Under the pieces are notes generated by a model, which was not told where the DNA came from, searched no databases, and was given only the letters and a program-made list of their open reading frames with translations. From NCBI RefSeq assembly GCF_051014685.1, contig NW_027478769.1:1-64000 (forward strand): 64,000 bases of DNA, in the 5' to 3' direction. The translations under genes and the position numbers were made by a program. Source of the stretch: Ptiloglossa arizonensis. Taxonomy: Eukaryota > Arthropoda > Insecta > Hymenoptera > Colletidae. Numbering within the stretch: position 1 is the stretch's first letter; each line of letters opens with the position of its first letter. Shown in pieces: positions 25,465-37,142 of this stretch.

Positions 25465-28118
25465 CATTCCTTAACTTCAAACTCCCATATCTCGCAAACG
25501 GATCGACGAACTCGAGAAATTCCTGTTGCATCTGAAAGTAGAAACTCGCCCGATTACAACAGTGTGTATGTACTTTTCCCCTTTGGCCATTCCAGTTATT
25601 GGTTTCGAGTATCAGACTTGCGAAAACATCGATGGTTTCTCAAGCATTCCTTAACTTCAAACTCCCATATCATGCGAACGGATTGACGAACTCGAGAAAT
25701 TCCTGTTGCATCTGAAAGTAGAAACTCGCCCTATTAAAACGGTATGCGTATTTTTGCGCTAGGCCTTTGTAGTTATTGGTTTCTGGTATCAGGCTTGCGT
25801 AAATTTTGATGGTTTCTCAACCATTCCTTAACCTCAAACTCCCATATTTCGCGAACGGATTGACGAACACGAGAAACTGCTATTGCATCTGAAAGCAGAA
25901 ACTCGCCCGATTTCAACGGTATGTGTACTTTTCCCCTAGGCCATTCCAGTTATTGGTTTCGAGTATCAGATCAGCGAAAATTTTTGTGGTTTCTCAACCA
26001 TTCCTTAACTTCAAACTCCCATATCTCGCGAACGGATTGACAAAATCGAGAAATTCCTATTGCATCTGAAAGTAGAAACTCGCCCGATTACAACGGTATT
26101 TGTATTTTTCCCCTCGGCCTTTGTAGTTATTGGTTTCGGGTATCAGACTTGCGAAAATTTTAATGGTTTCTCTACCATTCCTTAACTTCAAACTCCCATA
26201 TCTCGCGAACGAATTGACGAACTCGAGAAATTCCTGTTGCATCTGAAAGCAGAAACTCGGCCGATTACAATGGTATGTGTATTTTTCCCCTAGGCCATAG
26301 TAGTTATCGGTTTCGACTATCAGACTTGCGAAAATTTGGATGGTTTCTCAACCATTCCTTAACTTCAAACTCCCATATCTCGCGAACGGATTGACGAACT
26401 CGAGATATTCCTGTTGCATCTGAAAGTAGAAACTCGCCCCATTACATTGGTCTGTGTACTTTTCTCCTAGGCCATTCCAGTTATTGGTTTCGAGTATCAG
26501 ACCAGCGAAAATTTTGATGGTTTCTCAACCATTCCTTAACTTCAAACTCCCATATCTCGCAAACGGATCGACGAACTCGAGATATTCCTGTTGCATCTGA
26601 AAGTAGAAACTCGCCCCATTACATTGGTCTGTGTACTTTTCTCCTAGGCCATTCCAGTTATTGGTTTCGAGTATCAGACCAGCGAAAATTTTGATGGTTT
26701 CTCAACCATTCCTTAACTTCAAACTCCCATATCTCGCGAACGGATTGGCGAACCCGTGAAATTCCTATTGCATCTGAAAGCAGAAACTCGCCCGATTAAA
26801 ACGGTATGCGTATTTTTGCGCTAGGCCTTTGTAGTTATTGGTTTCTGGTATCAGGCTTGCGTAAATTTTGATGGTTTCTCAACCATTCCTTAACCTCAAA
26901 CTCCCATATCTCGCGAACGGATTGACGAACACGAGAAACTGCTATTGCATCTGAAAGCAGAAACTCGCCCGATTTCAGCGGTATGTGTACTTTTCCCCTA
27001 GGCCATTCCAGTTATTGGTTTCGAGTATCAGATCAGCGAAAATTTTTGTGGTTTCTCAACCATTCCTTAACTTCAAACTCCGATATCTCGCGAACGGATT
27101 GACAAAATCGAGAAATTCCTGTTGCATCTGAAAGTAGAAACTCGCCCGATTACAATGGTGTGTGTACTTTTCCCCTAGGCCATTCCAGTTATTGGTTTCG
27201 AGTATCAGACTTGCGATAATTTTGGTTTCTCAACCATTCCTTAACTTCAAACTCCCATATCTCGCGAACGGATTGACGAACTCGAGAAACTCCTATTGCA
27301 TCTGAAAGTAGAAACTCGCCCGATTACAACAGTGTGTATGTACTTTTCCCCTTTGGCCATTCCAGTTATTGGTTTCGAGTATCAGACTTGCGAAAACATT
27401 GATGGTTTCTCAAGCATTCCTTAACTTCAAACTCCCATATCATGCGAACGGATTGACGAACTCGAGAAATTCCTGTTGCATCTGAAAGTAGAAACTCGCC
27501 CTATTACAGCGGTATGTGTATTTTTGCCTAGGCCATAGTAGTTATTCGTTTCGAGTATCAGACTTGCGAAAATTTTGATGGTTTCTCAACCATTCCTAAA
27601 TTTCAAACTCCCATATCTCCCGAACGGATTGACGAACTCGAGAAATTCCTTTTGCGTCTGAAAGCGGAAACTCGCCCGATTAGAATGCCATGTATATTTT
27701 TCCCCTAGGCCATTGTAGTTATTGGTTTCGGGTATCAGACTTGCGAAAATTTTGATGGTTTCTCATCCATTCCTCAACTTCAAACTCCCATATATCGCGA
27801 ACAGATTGACGAACACGAGAAATTCCTGTTGCATCTGAAAGTAGAAACTCGCCCGATTGCAATGGTGTGTGTACTTTTCCCCTAGGCCATTCCAGTTATT
27901 GGTTTCGAGTATCAGACTTGCGAAAATTTTGGTTTCTCAACCATTCCTTAACTTCAAACTCCCATATCTCGCAAACGGATTGACGAACTCGAGAAATTCC
28001 TGTTGCATCTGAAAGTAGAAACTCGCCCGATTACAACGGTATGTGTATTTTTCCCCTAGGCCTTTGTAGTTATTGGTTTCGGGAATCAGACTTGCGAAAA
28101 TTTTGATGGTTTCTCAAC
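25465..28118 (+). repeat. 15-mer higher-order repeat, copy 1 (2654 bp)
   Basis: Monomer order is n/f, g/o, j, k, l, m, n/m, o, j, e, f, g, p, a, b. Summing the individual monomer lengths (180, 176 and 174 for the variants, 177 for the rest) gives 2654 bp, equal to the distance to copy 2. It is preceded by an m monomer, the natural neighbour of n. Confidence 0.93.
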
Positions 28119-30772
28119 CATTCCTTAACTTCAAACTCCCATATCTCGCAAACGGATCGACGAACTCGAGAAATTCCTGTTGCATCTGAAAGTAGAAACT
28201 CGCCCGATTACAACAGTGTGTATGTACTTTTCCCCTTTGGCCATTCCAGTTATTGGTTTCGAGTATCAGACTTGCGAAAACATCGATGGTTTCTCAAGCA
28301 TTCCTTAACTTCAAACTCCCATATCATGCGAACGGATTGACGAACTCGAGAAATTCCTGTTGCATCTGAAAGTAGAAACTCGCCCTATTAAAACGGTATG
28401 CGTATTTTTGCGCTAGGCCTTTGTAGTTATTGGTTTCTGGTATCAGGCTTGCGTAAATTTTGATGGTTTCTCAACCATTCCTTAACCTCAAACTCCCATA
28501 TCTCGCGAAAGGATTGACGAACACGAGAAACTGCTATTGCATCTGAAAGCAGAAACTCGCCCGATTTCAACGGTATGTGTACTTTTCCCCTAGGCCATTC
28601 CAGTTATTGGTTTCGAGTATCAGATCAGCGAAAATTTTTGTGGTTTCTCAACCATTCCTTAACTTCAAACTCCCATATCTCGCGAACGGATTGACAAAAT
28701 CGAGAAATTCCTATTGCATCTGAAAGTAGAAACTCGCCCGATTACAACGGTATTTGTATTTTTCCCCTCGGCCTTTGTAGTTATTGGTTTCGGGTATCAG
28801 ACTTGCGAAAATTTTAATGGTTTCTCTACCATTCCTTAACTTCAAACTCCCATATCTCGCGAACGAATTGACGAACTCGAGAAATTCCTGTTGCATCTGA
28901 AAGCAGAAACTCGGCCGATTACAATGGTATGTGTATTTTTCCCCTAGGCCATAGTAGTTATCGGTTTCGACTATCAGACTTGCGAAAATTTGGATGGTTT
29001 CTCAACCATTCCTTAACTTCAAACTCCCATATCTCGCGAACGGATTGACGAACTCGAGATATTCCTGTTGCATCTGAAAGTAGAAACTCGCCCCATTACA
29101 TTGGTCTGTGTACTTTTCTCCTAGGCCATTCCAGTTATTGGTTTCGAGTATCAGACCAGCGAAAATTTTGATGGTTTCTCAACCATTCCTTAACTTCAAA
29201 CTCCCATATCTCGCAAACGGATCGACGAACTCGAGATATTCCTGTTGCATCTGAAAGTAGAAACTCGCCCCATTACATTGGTCTGTGTACTTTTCTCCTA
29301 GGCCATTCCAGTTATTGGTTTCGAGTATCAGACCAGCGAAAATTTTGATGGTTTCTCAACCATTCCTTAACTTCAAACTCCCATATCTCGCGAACGGATT
29401 GGCGAACCCGTGAAATTCCTATTGCATCTGAAAGCAGAAACTCGCCCGATTAAAACGGTATGCGTATTTTTGCGCTAGGCCTTTGTAGTTATTGGTTTCT
29501 GGTATCAGGATTGCGTAAATTTTGATGGTTTCTCAACCATTCCTTAACCTCAAACTCCCATATCTCGCGAACGGATTGACGAACACGAGAAACTGCTATT
29601 GCATCTGAAAGCAGAAACTCGCCCGATTTCAGCGGTATGTGTACTTTTCCCCTAGGCCATTCCAGTTATTGGTTTCGAGTATCAGATCAGGGAAAATTTT
29701 TGTGGTTTCTCAACCATTCCTTAACTTCAAACTCCGATATCTCGCGAACGGATTGACAAAATCGAGAAATTCCTGTTGCATCTGAAAGTAGAAACTCGCC
29801 CGATTACAATGGTGTGTGTACTTTTCCCCTAGGCCATTCCAGTTATTGGTTTCGAGTATCAGACTTGCGATAATTTTGGTTTCTCAACCATTCCTTAACT
29901 TCAAACTCCCATATCTCGCGAACGGATTGACGAACTCGAGAAACTCCTATTGCATCTGAAAGTAGAAACTCGCCCGATTACAACAGTGTGTATGTACTTT
30001 TCCCCTTTGGCCATTCCAGTTATTGGTTTCGAGTATCAGACTTGCGAAAACATTGATGGTTTCTCAAGCATTCCTTAACTTCAAACTCCCATATCATGCG
30101 AACGGATTGACGAACTCGAGAAATTCCTGTTGCATCTGAAAGTAGAAACTCGCCCTATTACAGCGGTATGTGTATTTTTGCCTAGGCCATAGTAGTTATT
30201 CGTTTCGAGTATCAGACTTGCGAAAATTTTGATGGTTTCTCAACCATTCCTAAATTTCAAACTCCCATATCTCCCGAACGGATTGACGAACTCGAGAAAT
30301 TCCTTTTGCGTCTGAAAGCGGAAACTCGCCCGATTAGAATGCCATGTATATTTTTCCCCTAGGCCATTGTAGTTATTGGTTTCGGGTATCAGACTTGCGA
30401 AAATTTTGATGGTTTCTCATCCATTCCTCAACTTCAAACTCCCATATATCGCGAACAGATTGACGAACACGAGAAATTCCTGTTGCATCTGAAAGTAGAA
30501 ACTCGCCCGATTGCAATGGTGTGTGTACTTTTCCCCTAGGCCATTCCAGTTATTGGTTTCGAGTATCAGACTTGCGAAAATTTTGGTTTCTCAACCATTC
30601 CTTAACTTCAAACTCCCATATCTCGCAAACGGATTGACGAACTCGAGAAATTCCTGTTGCATCTGAAAGTAGAAACTCGCCCGATTACAACGGTATGTGT
30701 ATTTTTCCCCTAGGCCTTTGTAGTTATTGGTTTCGGGAATCAGACTTGCGAAAATTTTGATGGTTTCTCAAC
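28119..30772 (+). repeat. 15-mer higher-order repeat, copy 2 (2654 bp)
   Basis: The order is identical to copy 1, including all three chimeric monomers. Only a few substitutions are seen by eye (for example CATATTTCG against CATATCTCG in the first j, a GCGAAAGG variant near 28506, CAGGATTGCG near 29507, GATCAGGG near 29685) and no indels. It is followed by c, the natural neighbour of b, so the duplication junction is b to n/f at 28119. Confidence 0.93.
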
Positions 30773-33700
30773 CATTCCTTAACTTCAAACTCCCATATCT
30801 CGCGAACGGATTGACGAACTCGAGAAACTCCTATTGCATCTGAAAGTAGAAATTCGACCGATTACAATGGTGTGTGTACTTTTCCCCTAGGCAATTCCAG
30901 TTATTGGTTTCGAGTATCAGACCAGCGAAAATTTTGATGGTTTGTCAACCATTCCTTAATTTCAAACTCCCATATCTCGCGAAAGAATTGACGAACTCGA
31001 GAAATTCCTGTTGCATCTGAAAGAAGAAATTCGCCCTATTACAGCGGTATGTGTACTTTTCCCCTAGGCCATTCCAGTTATTGGTTTCGAGTATCAGATC
31101 ACCGAAAATTTTTGTGGTTTCTCAACCATTCCTTAACTTCAAACTCCGATATCTCGCGAACGGATTGACAAAATCGAGAAATTCCTGTTGCATCTGAAAG
31201 TAGAAACTCGCCCGATTACAATGGTGTGTGTACTTTTCCCCTAGGCCATTCCAGTTATTGGTTTCGAGTATCAGACTTGCGATAATTTTGGTTTCTCAAC
31301 CATTCCTTAACTTCAAACTCCCATATCTCGCGAACGGATTGACGAACTCGAGAAACTCCTATTGCATCTGAAAGTAGAAACTCGCCCGATTACAACAGTG
31401 TGTATGTACTTTTCCCCTTTGGCCATTCCAGTTATTGGTTTCGAGTATCAGACTTGCGAAAACATCGATGGTTTCTCAAGCATTCCTTAACTTCAAACTC
31501 CCATATCATGCGAACGGATTGACGAACTCGAGAAATTCCTGTTGCATCTGAAAGTAGAAACTCGCCCTATTACAACGGTATGTGTATTTTTGCCTAGGCC
31601 ATAGTAGTTATTCGTTTCGAGTATCAGACTTGCTAAAATTTAATGGTTTCTCAACCATTCCTTAATTTCAAACTCCCATATCTCGCGAACGGATTGACGA
31701 ACTCGAGAAATTCCTGTTGCATCTGAAAGTAGAAACTCGCCCGATTACAACGGTATGTGTATTTTTGCCCTAGGCAATAGTAGTTATTGGTTTCGAGTAA
31801 AAGACTTGCGAAAACTTTGATTGTTTCTCAAGCATTCCTTAACTTCAAACTCCCATATCATGCGAACGGATTGACGAACTCGAGAAATTACTAATGCATC
31901 TGAAAGCAGAAACTCGCCCGATTACAACGGTATGCGTATTTTTGCGCTAGGCCTTTGTAGTTATTGGTTTCTGGTATCAGGCTTGCGTAAATTTTGATGG
32001 TTTCTCAACCATTCCTTAACCTCAAACTCCCATATCTCGCGAACGGATTGACGAACACGAGAAACTGCTATTGCATCTGAAAGCAGAAACACGCCCGATT
32101 TCAACGGTATGTGTACTTTTCCCCTAGGCCATTCCAGTTATTGGTTTCGAGTATCAGATCAGCGAAAATTTTTGTGGTTTCTCAACCATTCCTTAACTTC
32201 AAACTCCCATATCTCGCGAACGGATTGACAAAATCGAGAAATTCCTATTGCATCTGAAAGTAGAAACTCGCCCGATTACAACGGTATTTGTATTTTTCCC
32301 CTCGGCCTTTGTAGTTATTGGTTTCGGGTATCAGACTTGCGAAAATTTTAATGGTTTCTCTACCATTCCTTAACTTCAAACTCCCATATCTCGCGAACGA
32401 ATTGACGAACTCGAGAAATTCCTGTTGCATCTGAAAGCAGAAACTCGGCCGATTACAATGGTATGTGTATTTTTCCCCTAGGCCATAGTAGTTATCGGTT
32501 TCGACTATCAGACTTGCGAAAATTTTGATGGTTTCTCAACCATTCCTTAACTTCAAACTCCCATATCTCGCGAACGGATTGACGAACTCGAGATATTCCT
32601 GTTGCATCTGAAAGTAGAAACTCGCCCCATTACATTGGTCTGTGTACTTTTCTCCTAGGCCATTCCAGTTATTGGTTTCGAGTATCAGACCAGCGAAAAT
32701 TTTGATGGTTTCTCAACCATTCCTTAACTTCAAACTCCCATATCTCGCAAACGGATCGACGAACTCGAGAAATTCCTGTTGCATCTGAAAGTAGAAACTC
32801 GCCCGATTACAACGGTATATGTATTTTTACCCTAGGCCTTTGTAGTTATTGGTTTCGGGACTCAGACTTGCGAAAATTTTGATGGTTTCTCAACCATTCC
32901 TTAACTTCAAACTCCCATATCTCGCGAACGGATTGGCGAACCCGTGAAATTCCTATTGCATCTGAAAGCAGAAACTCGCCCGATTAAAACGGTATGCGTA
33001 TTTTTGCGCTAGGCCTTTGTAGTTATTGGTTTCTGGTATCAGGCTTGCGTAAATTTTGATGGTTTCTCAACCATTCCTTAACCTCAAACTCCCATATCTC
33101 GCGAACGGATTGACGAACACGAGAAACTGCTATTGCATCTGAAAGCAGAAACTCGCCCGATTTCAACGGTATGTGTACTTTTCCCCTAGGCCATTCCAGT
33201 TATTGGTTTCGAGTATCAGATCAGCGAAAATTTTTGTGGTTTCTCAACCATTCCTTAACTTCAAACTCCGATATCTCGCGAACGGATTGACAAAATCGAG
33301 AAATTCCTGTTGCATCTGAAAGTAGAAACTCGCCCGATTACAATGGTGTGTGTACTTTTCCCCTAGGCCATTCCAGTTATTGGTTTCGAGTATCAGACTT
33401 GCGATAATTTTGGTTTCTCAACCATTCCTTAACTTCAAACTCCCATATCTCGCGAACGGATTGACGAACTCGAGAAACTCCTATTGCATCTGAAAGTAGA
33501 AACTCGCCCGATTACAACAGTGTGTATGTACTTTTCCCCTTTGGCCATTCCAGTTATTGGTTTCGAGTATCAGACTTGCGAAAACATTGATGGTTTCTCA
33601 AGCATTCCTTAACTTCAAACTCCCATATCATGCGAACGGATTGACGAACTCGAGGAATTCCTGTTGCATCTGAAAGTAGAAACTCGCCCTATTACAGCGG

Positions 33701-34487
33701 TATGTGTATTTTTGCCCTAGGCAATAGTAGTTATTGGTTTCGAGTAAAAGACTTGCGAAAACTTTGATTGTTTCTCAAGCATTCCTTAACTTCAAACTCC
33801 CATATCATGCGAACGGATCGACGAACTCGAGAAATTCCTAATGCATCTGAAAGCAGAAACTCGCCCGATTACAACGGTATGCGTATTTTTGCGCTAGGCC
33901 TTTGTAGTTATTGGTTTCTGGTATCAGGCTTGCGTAAATTTTGATGGTTTCTCAACCATTCCTTAACCTCAAACTCCCATATCTCCCGAACGGATTGACG
34001 AACACGAGAAACTGCTATTGCATCTGAAAGCAGAAACTCGCCCGATTTCAACGGTATGTGTACTTTTCCCCTAGGCCATTCCAGTTATTGGTTTCGAGTA
34101 TCAGATCAGCGAAAATTTTTGTGGTTTCTCAACCATTCCTTAACTTCAAACTCCCATATCTCGCGAACGGATTGACAAAATCGAGAAATTCCTATTGCAT
34201 CTGAAAGTAGAAACTCGCCCTATTACAACGGTATGTGTATTTTTCCCCTCGGCCTTTGTAGTTATTGGTTTCGGGTATCAGACTTGCGAAAATTTTAATG
34301 GTTTCTCTACCATTCCTTAACTTCAAACTCCCATATCTCGCGAACGAATTGACTAACTCGAGAAATTCCTGTTGCATCTGAAAGCAGAAACTCGCCCGAT
34401 TACAACGGTATGTGTATTTTTCCCCTCGGCCTTTGTAGTTATTGGTTTCGGGTATCAGACTTGCGAAAATTTTGATGGTTTCCCTAC

Positions 34488-37142
34488 CATTCCTTAACTT
34501 CAAACTCCCATATCTCGTGAACGGATTGACGAACTCGAGATATTCCTGTTGCATCTGAAAGTAGAAACTCGCCCCATTACAATGGTGTGTGTACTTTTCT
34601 CCCAGGCCATTCCAGTTATTGGTTTCGAGTATCAGACTTGCGAAAATTTTGATGGTTTCTCAACCATTCCTTAACTTCAAACTCCCATATCTCGCGAACG
34701 GATTGACGAACTCGAGATATTCCTATTGCATCTGAAAGTAGAAACTCGCCCGATTACAACGGTATGTGTATTTTTCCCCTAGGCCTTTGTAGTTATTGGT
34801 TTTCGGAATCAGACTTTCGAAAATTTTGATGGTTGCTCAACCATTCCTTAACTTCAAACTCCCATATCTCGCGAACGAATTGACGAACTCGAGAAATTAC
34901 TGTTGCATCTGAAAGCAGAAACTCGCCCGATTACAACGGTATGTGTATTTTTGCCATAGGCCATAGTAGTTATTGGTTTCGAGTATCAGATATGCGAAAG
35001 TTTTGATGGAATCTCAACCATTCTTTAACTTCAAACTCCCATATCTCGCGAACGGATTGACGAACTCGAGATATTCCTGTTGCATCTGAAAGTAGAAACT
35101 CGCCCCATTACAAAGGTGTGTGTACTTTTCTCCTAGGCCATTCCAGTTATTGGTTTCGAGTATCAGACTTGCGAAAATTTTGATGGTTTCTCAACCATTC
35201 CTTAACTTCAAACTCCCATATCTCGCGAACGGATTGACGAACTCGAGCTATTCCTGTTACATCTGAAAGTAGAAACTCGCCCCATTATAATGGTGTGTGT
35301 ACTTTTCTCCTAGGCCATTCCAGTTATTGGTTTCGAGTATCTGACCAACGAACATATTGATGGTTTCTCAACCATTCCTTAACTTCAAACTCCCATATCT
35401 CGCGAACGGATTGACGAAATCGAGATATTCCTGTTGCATCTGAAAGTAGAAACTCGCCCCATTACAATGGAGTGTGTACTTTTCTCCTCGGCCATTCCAG
35501 TTATTGGTATCGAGTATCAGACTTGCGAAAATTTTGATGGTTTCTCAACCATTCCTTAACTTCAAACTCCCATATCTCGCGAACGGATTGACGAACTCGA
35601 GATATTCCTGTTACATCTGAAAGTAGAATCTCGCCCCATTATAATGGTGTGTGTACTTTTCTCCTAGGCCATTCCAGTTATTGGTTTCGAGTATCTGACC
35701 AGCGAACATATTGATGGTTTCTCAACCATTCCTTAACTTCAAACTCCCATATCTTGCGAACGGATTGACGAACTCGAGAAATTCCTGTTGCATCTGAAAG
35801 TAGAAACTCGCCCGATTTCAACGGTGTGTGTACTTCTCCCCTAGGCCATAGTAGTTATTGGTTTCGAGTATCAGACATGCGAAAATTTTGATGGATTCTC
35901 AACCATTCCTTAACTTCAAACTCCCATATCTCGCGAACGGATTGACGAACTCGAGATATTCCTGTTGCATCTGCAAGTAGGAACTCGCCCCATTACAATG
36001 GTGCGTGTACTTTTCTCCTCGGCCATTCCAGTTATTGGTTTCGAGTATCAGACTTGCGAAAATTTTGATGGTTTCTCAACCATTCCTTAACTTCAAACTC
36101 CCATATCTCGCGAACGGATTGACGAACTCTAGATATTCCTGTTGCATCTGAAAGTAGAAACTCGCCCCATTACAATGGTGTGTGTACTTTTCTCCTCGGC
36201 CATTCCAGTTATTGGTTTCGAGTATCAGACTTGCGAAAATTTTGATGGTTTCTCAACCATTCCTTAACTTCAAACTCCCATATCTCGCGAACGGATTGAC
36301 GAACTCGAGATATTCCTGTTGCATCTGAAAGTAGAAACTCGCCCCATTACAATGGTGTGTGTACTTTTCTCCTCGGCCATTCCAGTTATTGGTTTCGAGT
36401 ATCAGACTTGCGAAAATTTTGATGGTTTCTCAACCATTCCTTAACTTCAAACTCCCATATCTCGCGAACGGATTGACCAACTCGAGATATTCCTGTTACA
36501 TCTGAAACCAGAAACTCGCCCCATTATAATGGTGAGTGTACTTTTCTCCTAGGCCATTCCAGTTATTGGTTTCGAGTATCTGACCAGCGAACATATTGAT
36601 GGTTTCTCAACCATTCCTTAACTTCAAACTCCCATATCTTGCGAACGGATTGACGAACTCGAGAAATTCCTGTTGCATCTGAAAGTAGAAACTCGCCCGA
36701 TTTCAACGGTGTGTGTACTTTTCCCCTAGGCCATAGTAGTTATTGGTTTCGAGTATCAGACATGCGAAAATTTTGATGGATTCTCAATCATTCCTTAACT
36801 TCAAACTCCCATATCTCGCGAACGGATTGACGATCTCGAGATATTCCTGTTACATCTGAAAGTAGAAACTCGCCCCATTATAATGGTGTGTGTACTTTTC
36901 TCCTAGGCCATTCCAGTTATTGGTTTCGAGTATCTGACCAGCGAACATATTGATGGTTTCTCAACCATTCCTTAACTTCAAACTCCCATATCTTGCGAAC
37001 GGATTGACGAACTCGAGAAATTCCTGTTGCATCTGAAAGTAGAAACTCGCCCGATTTCAACGGTGTGTGTACTTTTCCCCTAGGCCATTCCAGTTATTGG
37101 TTTCGAGTAACAGACTTGCGAAAATTTTGATCATTTCTCAAC
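34488..37142 (+). repeat. CTCCTCGG-subtype satellite block, third copy
   Basis: Monomers at 34842, 35019 and 35196 match 6358, 6535 and 6712. Segment 35550 to about 36850 matches 7774 to about 9075 (offset 27776), including the CATCTGCAAGTAGG monomer near 35970 and TTGACCAACTCGAG near 36474. Together with the preceding m-to-f segment this makes a long-range duplication of the 4.4-9.1 kb region, rearranged by whole monomers. Confidence 0.88.

Larger units (their letters stand above)
18396..34487 (+). repeat. 16-kb block built from 16 recurring monomer types (a-p)
   Basis: Type marks: a ATATCGCGAACAG, 174 bp; b GCAAACGG+GGGAATC; c AAATTCGACCG; d CGAAAGAATTG+GATCACCG; e CTCCGATATC+GCGATAATTTTGG, 174; f CCCCTTTGGCC, 180; g ATCATGCG, 175-176; h GAGTAAAAGAC; i ACTAATGC+TGCGCTAGG; j TAACCTC+ACTGCTATTG; k GGTATTTG+CCCCTCGG; l CTCGGCCG; m CATTGGTCTGTG; n GGATCGACG; o GGCGAACCCGTG; p AGAATGCCATG. 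Order: a18396 b c d e f g h i j19984 l m n o j20869 k l m n o j21931 e f g p a22815 b c d/h i b/d e23874 f g h i j k l m n/f25465 g/o j k l m n/m o j e f g p a b n/f28119 g/o j k l m n/m o j e f g p a30422 b c d e f g h i j k l m n o j33072 e f g/h i j k34134 l-like34311. A slash marks a chimera, 5' part first. Confidence 0.9.
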
